The notes under the pieces: model-generated
The model's input: the letters and a program-made list of their open reading frames with translations, nothing else
Databases searched by the model: none
Told to the model about the DNA's origin: nothing
Shown here: positions 17,505 through 25,403 of the stretch, piece by piece
Layout of the letters: each line of letters opens with the position of its first letter
How positions within the stretch are numbered: position 1 is the first letter of the stretch
Source: Rhodobacteraceae bacterium UBA6197
GTDB taxonomy: Bacteria > Pseudomonadota > Alphaproteobacteria > Rhodobacterales > Rhodobacteraceae
Direction: 5' to 3'
DNA: 64,000 nucleotides
Assembly: GCA_002422085.1 (NCBI GenBank)
Contig: DISZ01000015.1
Coordinates: 105,063-169,062 of the forward strand
Translations under genes and position numbers: made by a program

Positions 17505-20500
17505 ATGAAACTTTTTGACAATATCAAGCTTGCAATGAAAATGCCGCTGCTGCTGGTGGGCATGGCTTTGCTGGCGCTGGGGGTGATGGGATTCACTGCC
17601 TATCATGACGCCAATGTGTTGCTTGAGGCTGAGGGATCCGCACGGCTGCGCGATACGTTGGAGGCCCGCAAGCAAGAGCTTGAAACATGGTCGCGCTCTG
17701 TTCTGGCCGATGTGCACTCAGAGGCGGCGCGGCAGATGACCGGCCGGACGTTGCGTGAATTCATGGCGTCCTGGGGACGTCTGGGCGAGGCACCGGCGGA
17801 CTATCTGGTCCAGACCTTCGTCACTGACAATCCCTTCCCCGAGGGCGAGCGCTACAAGCTGGAATATCCCGGTGATGTGGTCGACTATTCGATCTTGCAC
17901 CGCCGATATCATCCCGGATTCGTCGCCCAGAGCGAGATGAAGGGCTATGCCGACATCTTTCTGATCGATGTCAAAGGCAATGTCATTTACTCGATGGCGA
18001 AAGAGGCCGGTTTTGCGACCAACCTCTTTGAAGGGGCCTTCAAGGACGGTATTCTGGCGCAGACCGTGCGCGCCGCCATGGCCAGCGAAGGCACCGATCC
18101 GATCGTCTCCGACTTTGCCCGCATCCCCGAGGCGCGCGACGCGGTCGGCGCCTTCGTCGTCGCCCCTGTGCGCACGACTGAAGGGTTGTTGCTGGGCGCG
18201 ATTGCCTATCAATTGCCGATTGACGTCATTGATGCCGCCATGTCGCGTGCAACCGGCCTTGGCAAGACGGGGCAGGGCTATCTGGTCGGGACCGACGGCC
18301 TCGCCCGCTCCAACCTGCGCCGCGCGCCCGAGCCGACGATACTCACGCGCAAGATTGACACGCCGGGCGCGCTGGCTGCCCTCGCTGGAAACAGCGGCGT
18401 CATCATTGGCGCTGGAACCGACGGGCAAGCCGCAGAAATGGCCTATGATCGGCTTGAGATCTTTGGCAAGACCTACGGCTTGGTGATGGAGCAAAGCCAG
18501 ACCGAGCTGTTTGCCCCGGCAACCCGACTGGGCAAATCCCTGGGCTTGCACGCATCCTGGCTGATGGGGGTGCTGGGTGTGGTTTCCTGGTTGTTGGCGC
18601 GCAGCATGGCGCGACCGCTGGCACGGGTCGGCCAGTCGATGGCGCAAATCGCGGCGCGCGATTTCTCGGTCGAGGTGCCTTGCTCGGAACGCGGCGACGA
18701 GGTTGGCGAGATTGCGAGATCGCTGGAAAATTTTCGCGCCGAGTTGCAGCGGGCCGAATCCGGTGCCCAGGCGGCCGCGCTGAAAAGCGCCGCCTTCGAG
18801 GCGGGCTCGACAGCGGTGATGATGGTGGATCGGGACTTCGTCATCACCTATGTCAATCAGTCCACCATCGACCTGATCTCGACAAGAATCGATGATTTCC
18901 GCGCGATCAACCCGTCGATTGATGTGCAACGGTTGATCGGCAACAGCATGGACATCTTTCACCGGAATGCCGAACGGACGCGCGCCATCCTGTCAGACTC
19001 GGCAAACCTGCCCTACCAGGCGTCGATCAGCATTGGCACGGCCCGTTTCATGCTGGGTATCAGCGAGGTCACGATGCCCGAGCTGGGCCGTATCGGATAT
19101 GTTGTGGAATGGCGCGATGTGACAGAGGCGAGCATGACCCAGGCCGTGCTTGGGGCCATTGAAGACAATCAGTTGATCTGCGAATTCGACCTTGCCGGGC
19201 AGGTCTTGAAAGTCAACGCCAATTTCGAAACGGCCCTCGGCACCTCCAAGGCCGATCTGATTGGCCAAAGCAAGGACAGCCTGTTCAGCACCAACACTGA
19301 CGTCGCCGCCATTTGGGAAAAACTGGCCGCAAAGGAAACAGTGAATGGCCGCTTTGCCATGGCGGATCCTGCGGGGCAGGAAGTCTTGTTGGAGGGCAGC
19401 ATCACGCCGGTGCTCGACCGAAGAGGCGCGATCCTCAAATTCGTGATGATCGCGGGCGATGTGACCGCGGCGCAACACGCGTTGCGTGTGGTCGAAGCCC
19501 AGAACCTGGCCATGCAAAACAGCCAGCGCGCGGTGGTGGATGCCCTGCGTATCAGTTTGAATCGATTGTCCGAAGGCGATCTTTCCACCCGCATCGACAA
19601 CGTGTTTCATAGTGACTATGAACAGCTTCGCGCCGATTTCAACCGCGCCGCCGAGACCCTGGCCGACGCGATGCAAACCGTGATCGACAACGCCGCGTCC
19701 ATCGAGGCCGAGTCGCATGAAATCTCGAATGCCGCCGAAGATCTGAGCAAACGGACCGAAACGCAGGCCGCAACACTGGAAGAAACGGCGACGGCGCTGG
19801 ATCAACTGACCTCTTCGGTGCGTTCGGCCGCGTCCGGCGCGGTCGAGGCCAACAAGGTTGCTACCGATGCCCGTCATAGCGCGGAAACCTCGGGTCATGT
19901 GGTCAAACAGGCGGTGACCGCGATGGGCGAGATCGAAGAGTCTTCCACCAAAATTTCCAAGATCATCAGCGTGATTGACGATATCGCCTTTCAGACCAAT
20001 CTGCTGGCGCTCAACGCCGGGGTCGAGGCCGCGCGCGCGGGCGAAGCGGGGCGCGGCTTTGCGGTTGTCGCCTCCGAAGTTCGGGCGCTCGCGCAACGAT
20101 CTTCCGAAGCGGCGCGTGAGATCGATGGCCTGATCACGGCCTCTTCCCGGCATGTCCGTCGCGGTGTGGATCTGGTGGGGGAAACCGGGCGCTCCCTGGA
20201 AGGAATTCTGGCAGCCGCAATTGATATCGCCGCGCGCATGTCCGAGATTGCCGGCTCGTCGCAAGAACAGTCCGCCAGCTTGGCGGAAATCAATATTGCG
20301 GTCAATCAGTTGGATCAGGTGACCCAGCAAAACGCGGCCATGTTCGAGCAGACCACAGCGGCCAGCCACTCGCTCAGCCGGGGGGCGCAGGCGCTGACGG
20401 CCACAACCGCGCAATTCAAGACCGGGGTAATGCAACCGGCTGCCGCGCGCCGTGTGATTGCAGCGAACGCATCGATCGAGCCCACCTCTTTGGCGGGTTC

Positions 20501-20564
20501 CAGCCACTTGGGGCGTGGTGCGGCCTGTGCCAAACCGGCGGTGGATGAATGGCAAGATTTCTGA
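17505..20564 (+). CDS. Methyl-accepting chemotaxis protein with sensor, HAMP and two PAS domains
   Basis: A 1019-residue chemoreceptor. Membrane span 1 is at about residues 13-33, then a ~310-residue periplasmic sensor, span 2 at about 348-366, a HAMP domain, two PAS-like domains (about 425-560 and 565-690), and the MCP signalling coiled coil. The hairpin tip 'IIS VIDDIAFQTNLLALNAGVEAARAGE' (in pieces) is nearly invariant in the family. ATG at 17505 has GGAGG six bases upstream. It is followed by cheB and cheD. The C-terminus lacks a canonical CheR/CheB pentapeptide (it ends 'VDEWQDF', partly similar). The ligand is unknown. Confidence 0.93.
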   Translation: MKLFDNIKLAMKMPLLLVGMALLALGVMGFTAYHDANVLLEAEGSARLRDTLEARKQELETWSRSVLADVHSEAARQMTGRTLREFMASWGRLGEAPADYLVQTFVTDNPFPEGERYKLEYPGDVVDYSILHRRYHPGFVAQSEMKGYADIFLIDVKGNVIYSMAKEAGFATNLFEGAFKDGILAQTVRAAMASEGTDPIVSDFARIPEARDAVGAFVVAPVRTTEGLLLGAIAYQLPIDVIDAAMSRATGLGKTGQGYLVGTDGLARSNLRRAPEPTILTRKIDTPGALAALAGNSGVIIGAGTDGQAAEMAYDRLEIFGKTYGLVMEQSQTELFAPATRLGKSLGLHASWLMGVLGVVSWLLARSMARPLARVGQSMAQIAARDFSVEVPCSERGDEVGEIARSLENFRAELQRAESGAQAAALKSAAFEAGSTAVMMVDRDFVITYVNQSTIDLISTRIDDFRAINPSIDVQRLIGNSMDIFHRNAERTRAILSDSANLPYQASISIGTARFMLGISEVTMPELGRIGYVVEWRDVTEASMTQAVLGAIEDNQLICEFDLAGQVLKVNANFETALGTSKADLIGQSKDSLFSTNTDVAAIWEKLAAKETVNGRFAMADPAGQEVLLEGSITPVLDRRGAILKFVMIAGDVTAAQHALRVVEAQNLAMQNSQRAVVDALRISLNRLSEGDLSTRIDNVFHSDYEQLRADFNRAAETLADAMQTVIDNAASIEAESHEISNAAEDLSKRTETQAATLEETATALDQLTSSVRSAASGAVEANKVATDARHSAETSGHVVKQAVTAMGEIEESSTKISKIISVIDDIAFQTNLLALNAGVEAARAGEAGRGFAVVASEVRALAQRSSEAAREIDGLITASSRHVRRGVDLVGETGRSLEGILAAAIDIAARMSEIAGSSQEQSASLAEINIAVNQLDQVTQQNAAMFEQTTAASHSLSRGAQALTATTAQFKTGVMQPAAARRVIAANASIEPTSLAGSSHLGRGAACAKPAVDEWQDF

Positions 20565-20626
20565 TCGGGCCTGAAAGCGGCCGGAAATCGGCGCAAACGT
20601 GCAGTGAACTCTGTGGCGGGTAGAGA

Positions 20627-21673
20627 ATGGAACCGATCCGGGTATTGATAGTGGACGATTCACCGACCATTCGGCATTTGATCAAGGCGCGTCTGGCATT
20701 CGATCCTCGGCTTTTGGTCATCGGTGAGGCCAGTGATCCGTATGAGGCACGTGAAAAGATCAAGTCCCTGCGCCCCGACGTCCTGACACTGGATGTCGAA
20801 ATGCCCAGGATGAATGGTTTGGAATTTCTGGAAAAGGTGATGCGACTTCGCCCGATGCCGGTCGTCATGATCTCGACAGAAACCCATCATGGCAGTTTGG
20901 CCGCACTCGAAGCGCTGTCCTTGGGGGCGGTTGACTGTGTCGGCAAACCCAACGTGCAACAGCTTCCTGACGGTTTTGTCAATTTGCCCGATCTGCTTTG
21001 TGCAGCGGCTGGCGCGCGGTTGCGCCTTCCCGGCCTGCGTCCGCCAATCCTGCCGGCGACAGGCCATGTGTGGAACGGCAATCATGTTTTCATTGGCTCG
21101 TCCACGGGCGGCGTCGATGCGCTTGAGACCATTTTGTCTGGCTATCCGGCGGATTGTCCGCCGACACTGATCACCCAGCACATGCCGGAAGGGTTTCTGG
21201 CCAATTTTGCAAGCCGTCTGGCCGGTCGGATCGCACCCAAATTGCAGTTGGCCTATGACGGCGCCCCCTTGGGGCAAGGTCGGGTCTATCTTGCGCCGGG
21301 GGGCAATTTTCATCTGACCGTGGCACCGGGAATAGTGCCGTCGTGCAGACTGCGCGCCGGAGAAAAATGCAGCGGTCACCGCCCGTCGGTCGACGTGATG
21401 TTCGACTCGGCCTTGCCATTGGCCGCGCGCTCGGTTGCGGTGCTGCTTACCGGGATGGGTAGCGATGGCGCCATGGCGATGGGTCGGCTTCGCGCGGCGG
21501 GTGCACGCTGTCTGGCGCAGGACGAGGCCAGCTGCGTTGTCTTTGGAATGCCGCGGGTGGCGCTTGAAACCGGCGCCGCGGAGGTCGCCGTCCCGCTTGG
21601 CCGGATGGCCGAAGAAATCCTCGCATTGACATCTCGGAGTGTCAGAAACGTTGTGCAAAGGCATGTGGTTTGA
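20627..21673 (+). CDS. cheB: Chemotaxis methylesterase/deamidase CheB
   Basis: A 348-residue two-domain protein. The receiver domain has 'VDDSPTIR' with phospho-acceptor D56 in 'TLDVEMPRMNG'. The C-terminal methylesterase has the catalytic Ser in 'FIGSSTGG' (residues 158-161), His185 in 'TQHMPEGF', and Asp in 'GMGSDGA'. It removes methyl groups from chemoreceptors to reset adaptation. It lies 62 bases after the receptor gene and overlaps the TTG start of cheD, so the three genes probably form one unit. No CheA, CheW, CheR or CheY gene is near. Confidence 0.95.
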   Translation: MEPIRVLIVDDSPTIRHLIKARLAFDPRLLVIGEASDPYEAREKIKSLRPDVLTLDVEMPRMNGLEFLEKVMRLRPMPVVMISTETHHGSLAALEALSLGAVDCVGKPNVQQLPDGFVNLPDLLCAAAGARLRLPGLRPPILPATGHVWNGNHVFIGSSTGGVDALETILSGYPADCPPTLITQHMPEGFLANFASRLAGRIAPKLQLAYDGAPLGQGRVYLAPGGNFHLTVAPGIVPSCRLRAGEKCSGHRPSVDVMFDSALPLAARSVAVLLTGMGSDGAMAMGRLRAAGARCLAQDEASCVVFGMPRVALETGAAEVAVPLGRMAEEILALTSRSVRNVVQRHVV

Positions 21674-22200
21674 ACTGCGATCGCCCCCTTTTCACAGCCC
21701 AACCGCGCCATATCTCTCAGGGAGAATATGCGATCGGCTCGGGTGACGGCGGCTCGATCACGACGATCCTCGGGTCTTGCGTTGCAAGTTGTCTCTTTGA
21801 CCCGATTGCCCGTCTGGGGGGCATGAATCACTTTTTGCTTCCCGACAGACGGGGCGCTAGCATTCGCGCCGCCAGCTTCGGGATTCATGCCATGGAGCTG
21901 CTGATCAATGATCTGATCAAACAAGGCGGCCAGCGACAACGACTTCAGGCCAAGGTATTTGGTGGCGCGCGGATGATCGCCGGTCTGTCCGATATCGGCG
22001 CGATGAATGCCAGCTTCGTGCAGGAGTTTCTGCGCAATGAAGGCATCGCCTGCACGGCTCAAAGTCTGGGCGGAACGCGGGCACGTCGCGTCGAGTTCTG
22101 GCCGGAAACCGGGCGCGCGCGGCAAAAACTTCTGGGCGAGGCGCAGGCGCCGGAATTGATCCCCGTAGCGCCGCCCGAAAGCGGGGTCGAACTGTTCTAG
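21670..22200 (+). CDS. cheD: Chemoreceptor glutamine deamidase CheD
   Basis: A 176-residue CheD. The catalytic Cys37 sits in 'TTILGSCVASCL' and His54 in 'GGMNHFLLP', with 'KVFGGARM' further on, all family hallmarks. CheD deamidates specific Gln residues of receptors, working with CheB. The TTG start at 21670 overlaps the cheB stop by four bases and no better start lies downstream. It closes the receptor-cheB-cheD unit. Confidence 0.93.
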   Translation: MNCDRPLFTAQPRHISQGEYAIGSGDGGSITTILGSCVASCLFDPIARLGGMNHFLLPDRRGASIRAASFGIHAMELLINDLIKQGGQRQRLQAKVFGGARMIAGLSDIGAMNASFVQEFLRNEGIACTAQSLGGTRARRVEFWPETGRARQKLLGEAQAPELIPVAPPESGVELF

Positions 22201-22317
22201 GGGCACGAAACGCTGGCACCGCCTTGGCGGCGATCGTGGGTCCCGTCAAAGGCGCGGGAGCGGACGTCGGCCCGACGGCGCGCCGCAGACCGAGGCGCGC
22301 CGCAGACTGATGTTTTG

Positions 22318-22493
22318 CGCAGACCAACTGCCGCGCAGGCCTACCGCAGCGCAGACCAACTGCCGCGCAGGCCTACCGCAGCGCAGACCAACTGCGGCGC
22401 AGGCCTACCGCAGCGCAGACCGACTGCAGCGCAGACCGACTGCCGCGCAGGCAGACTACGGCGCAGGCCGCCTGCCGCACAGGTCGACTGCGG
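22318..22493. repeat. Tandem repeat, 11 copies of a 16-bp unit
   Basis: Eleven head-to-tail copies of a 16-base unit close to CGCAGRCCNACTGCSG, alternating at first between two sub-types (CGCAGACCAACTGCCG and CGCAGGCCTACCGCAG) and more varied toward the end. Degenerate copies may begin near 22280. It fills most of the 409-base gap between the convergent cheD and modC genes. Because 16 is not a multiple of 3, any frame read through it repeats every 48 bases; no coding role is likely. Confidence 0.9.
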
Positions 22494-22609
22494 CGCGGGG
22501 TAAATCGTTGCGCGGGGTAAGGCGTTGCGTCGTGATGGCGCGCGCTGCCAATGCCGGCGCCCGGCGCGGCCGAAGGCGTCCGGGGCAGAACTGCGGCCAC
22601 CAGCGGATT

Positions 22610-23701
22610 TCAGGCCTGCGCGGTGGCAGTGCCGACGTCGGCCTGCGCCACAGCCACGGATTTCAGGATCGCAAACACCTCCGCCCCCGGCGCCAACGCC
22701 ATCACCCGTGCCGAGCGGCGGGTGATGCGGGCAAGGATCAGATCATCGCCCATGCGCAATTGCACCAGCGCGTCCGAGCCTTCGCCAAGCCGCACCTCGG
22801 TGACAATGGCGGGCAGGATATTGAGTGCGGACAAGCCCTCGGGGCGCGCGCGCGCCAGCATCACATCCTGAGCGTGGATCCGAATTCGCAGCGAGCTGCC
22901 GATCGCCGCGCCAGCGCGGGGCAAGAACAGCGGGCCGGCCGATGTCTCGAGCCGGGTCAGTCCGTCGGCCTCTTGTGCGCCAACGCGGGCGGCGATGATC
23001 GCACCTGCCTCGCGCCGGTCAAACATCGGCACCGCCTCGGGATCGGAAAGCACCGCCTCGGCGGTGTCGGCGCGCATCACCCGCCCGGCTTGCAAGACCA
23101 CGATATGGCGCGCCAGCCGCGACACCTCGGCCAGGGAATGGCTGACATAGAGGATCGGCACCCCGCCCGCATCACGCAGCCGTTCCAGATAGGGCAGGAT
23201 CTCGGCCTTGCGCGCGTCATCCAGCGCGGCCAGCGGTTCATCCATCAAGAGGATCTTGGGTGCCGTCAGCAGCGCGCGCGCAATCGCCACGCGCTGCTTT
23301 TCACCCCCCGAAAGCGCGGTTGGCCGGCGCGCAAGAAGTGCGCCCAGATCCAGCGCCTGAACCACGTCATCAAACCGGGGCCCGCCCAACCCCCGCGCAC
23401 GTTTCAGCGCATAGTCGAGATTGCCGCGCACCGACAGATGCGGAAAAAGCCTCGTGTCTTGAAAGACATAGCCGACGCCGCGTCGCTCGGGTGCGATCTG
23501 GCGGTTTTGATCCTGCCAGACCTCGCCCGCCATCACCACGCGCCCCTCGGCTCGCGTTTCCAGCCCCGCGATCACCCGCAAAAGGGTGCTTTTTCCCGAC
23601 CCCGAGCGCCCGAAAATCGCCGTCACGCCGGAAAGCGCAAAGTCATGCCGCACCGCCAGCGCAAATTCGTCAAAACCAAGCGTGACATCCACCTGCAACA
23701 T
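22610..23701 (-). CDS. modC: Molybdate ABC transporter ATPase ModC
   Basis: A 363-residue ATPase: Walker A GRSGSGKST, signature LSGGEKQRVAIARAL, Walker B ILLMDEPLAALD, and a C-terminal Mop/TOBE domain ('SALNILPAIVTEVRLGEG') typical of ModC. ATG at 23701 (MLQVDVTLGF) is chosen; longer in-frame starts would run into the modB gene. It follows modB by four bases on the minus strand, the last gene of modABC. It powers molybdate uptake for molybdenum-cofactor enzymes. Confidence 0.95.
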   Translation of the reverse strand: MLQVDVTLGFDEFALAVRHDFALSGVTAIFGRSGSGKSTLLRVIAGLETRAEGRVVMAGEVWQDQNRQIAPERRGVGYVFQDTRLFPHLSVRGNLDYALKRARGLGGPRFDDVVQALDLGALLARRPTALSGGEKQRVAIARALLTAPKILLMDEPLAALDDARKAEILPYLERLRDAGGVPILYVSHSLAEVSRLARHIVVLQAGRVMRADTAEAVLSDPEAVPMFDRREAGAIIAARVGAQEADGLTRLETSAGPLFLPRAGAAIGSSLRIRIHAQDVMLARARPEGLSALNILPAIVTEVRLGEGSDALVQLRMGDDLILARITRRSARVMALAPGAEVFAILKSVAVAQADVGTATAQA

Positions 23702-23705
23702 GCGC

Positions 23706-24383
23706 TTAGCCCACCGACACTGGGAAACGTCGGTTGACCGTATAGACGAACAGCAGCACGAGGAACGAAAACAGCAAAAGCCCCGCCGACAGCACATGCG
23801 CATCGGCATAGTTGATCGTCTCGACCTGTTCGTAAATCGCGATCGAGATCACCTTGGTCTTGCCCGGAATATTGCCGCCCAACATCAGCACCACGCCGAA
23901 TTCGCCCAAGGTATGGGCAAAGCTCAGCACCGCCGCGGTCAGAAAACCGCGCGCCGACAGCGGCAGAACCACCGTGCGAAACCGGTCAATGGGCCCCGCG
24001 CGCAGCATGGCGGCGGCCTCCAGCGGGCCGCGCCCCAAGCCCTCGAACGCCGCTTGCAAGGGCTGCACGGTGAACGGCAGCGAATAGATCGCCGAGCCCA
24101 CCACCAACCCCAGAAAGGAAAAGGTCAGCGTCGTGCCCGTCAGGTCCAGCCACGCGCCGCCGATCAGCGATTTCGGGCTGAGCATCACCAGCAGATAGAA
24201 CCCCAGAACCGTCGGCGGCAGCACCAGCGGCAGCGCGGTCAGCGCCTCGATCACCGGTTTCAGCCGGGATTGGCTATGGGCAAGCCACCAGGCAATCGGC
24301 GTGCCGATCACCAACAGCAAGGCCATGGTGATCCCGGCCAGCCGCAACGTCAGCCAAAGCGGGGCAAGATCAGGAAGCTCCAT
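23706..24383 (-). CDS. modB: Molybdate ABC transporter permease ModB
   Basis: A 225-residue membrane permease with about five spans. The EAA-type coupling loop reads 'FEGLGRGPLEAAAMLRAG', and 'LGEFGVVLMLGGNIPGKT' is a ModB signature, the last part contacting the ATPase side. It lies three bases downstream of modA and four upstream of modC in one operon. Confidence 0.95.
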   Translation of the reverse strand: MELPDLAPLWLTLRLAGITMALLLVIGTPIAWWLAHSQSRLKPVIEALTALPLVLPPTVLGFYLLVMLSPKSLIGGAWLDLTGTTLTFSFLGLVVGSAIYSLPFTVQPLQAAFEGLGRGPLEAAAMLRAGPIDRFRTVVLPLSARGFLTAAVLSFAHTLGEFGVVLMLGGNIPGKTKVISIAIYEQVETINYADAHVLSAGLLLFSFLVLLFVYTVNRRFPVSVG

Positions 24384-24386
24384 GCG

Positions 24387-25163
24387 CTATTCGACACCGT
24401 AACCATAGGATTGCGCAATCGCTTTTGCGGTATCGCCCCTGAGGTAGTCCAGAAACGCCCGCGCCGCCGGATTGTCCTTGCCGGGCTTCAACAAGATGGC
24501 GTCCTGCCGGATCGGCGCGAACATCTCTTGCGGAATGTCATAGTGCGACCCTTTCGCGACCACCCCCGGTATCTGCACGCCCGAGGTGGCCACAAACCCG
24601 ACCTGCGCCGCACCGCTATCGACCAGCGAAAACGTCTGGCCGACATTCTGCCCCATCACGATCTTTGCCTGTAGCGCATCCCAAAGCCCCATCGCCTGCA
24701 GCGTTTCGCGCGCGGCGATGCCGTAGGGGGCAAGATCGGGGTTGGCAATGGCGATATAGAGCGTGTCCTTGGCGACAAGGGCGGCCCTGGGGTCGGCACC
24801 GATGCGGTCGGCATCGTGGCTCCAAAGTGTCAGTTTGCCCACCGCATAGGTAAAGCGTGTGCCGGCGACGCCGAAACCTTCGGCCTCGATCCGGGCCGGG
24901 GTCCTGGCGTCGGCCGAAAGCATCACCGCAAAGGGCGCGCCCTCCTTGATCTGGGCGAACAGCTTGCCGGTGGCGCCGGTGGCAATCTGCACACTGTGGC
25001 CTGTGTCCTTGGCAAAGGCGTCGGCAACCGCCGAAACGGCGCCGGCATAATTGGCCGCGACCGCTATCAGCGCGTCTTCGGCCAAGGCGGCCACAGGCAG
25101 CGCCAGCGCGGAGATCAGCGACAAGGCGGCAGCCAGACAGGTTCGGCGGGTCAGGGCAAACAT
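24387..25163 (-). CDS. modA: Molybdate-binding periplasmic protein ModA
   Basis: A 258-residue binding protein with a cleavable signal (about residues 1-28, 'LAAALSLISALALPVAALA' ending at AEDA). The mature protein begins 'LIAVAANYAGAVSAVADAF', the oxyanion-binding start of ModA, and includes 'TGATGKLFAQIKEGAPF', the second ligand loop. It is the first gene of modABC. A perfect inverted repeat lies 17 bases upstream of the start codon and is the likely site of Mo-dependent control. Confidence 0.93.
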   Translation of the reverse strand: MFALTRRTCLAAALSLISALALPVAALAEDALIAVAANYAGAVSAVADAFAKDTGHSVQIATGATGKLFAQIKEGAPFAVMLSADARTPARIEAEGFGVAGTRFTYAVGKLTLWSHDADRIGADPRAALVAKDTLYIAIANPDLAPYGIAARETLQAMGLWDALQAKIVMGQNVGQTFSLVDSGAAQVGFVATSGVQIPGVVAKGSHYDIPQEMFAPIRQDAILLKPGKDNPAARAFLDYLRGDTAKAIAQSYGYGVE

Positions 25164-25179
25164 TCAGGGGCTCCGAAAT

Positions 25180-25205
25180 GTGATATGTTTTGTGGAACAT
25201 ATCAC
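25180..25205. promoter_or_regulatory. Perfect inverted repeat upstream of modABC, candidate Mo-box
   Basis: GTGATATGTT and AACATATCAC are exact reverse complements around the 6-base spacer TTGTGG. The position just before modA and the ATAT-rich arms around a short spacer resemble ModE/MopA-type Mo-boxes, which repress molybdate uptake when Mo is plentiful. No ModE gene lies in the window. Confidence 0.75.
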
Positions 25206-25403
25206 CGATCCGCCTGTTGATTGGCAAGCGCTATTTCCGCAGGACCATATCGAAACTGCCCCCCTTCGTCATGGCCCCCTTCGTCGTCACCCAGTGGGCA
25301 GCGCAACCCAGACGTGCGGCATCGTCATGGACCGCGCCTACCCCGTCAGGGCAGGCGGCTTGCCTTCGCGCAAGCCTTTGGTCGCGCGAAGGGCTGCTTT
25401 TGC

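Noticed and set aside
22318..22493. CRISPR-like array
   Set aside because: The 16-bp units are contiguous with no spacers, and no cas genes are near; it is a plain tandem repeat.
25363..25392. katG terminator
   Set aside because: CCTTCGCGC/GCGCGAAGG form a 9-bp stem on the correct strand, but no T run follows, so an intrinsic terminator is not supported.
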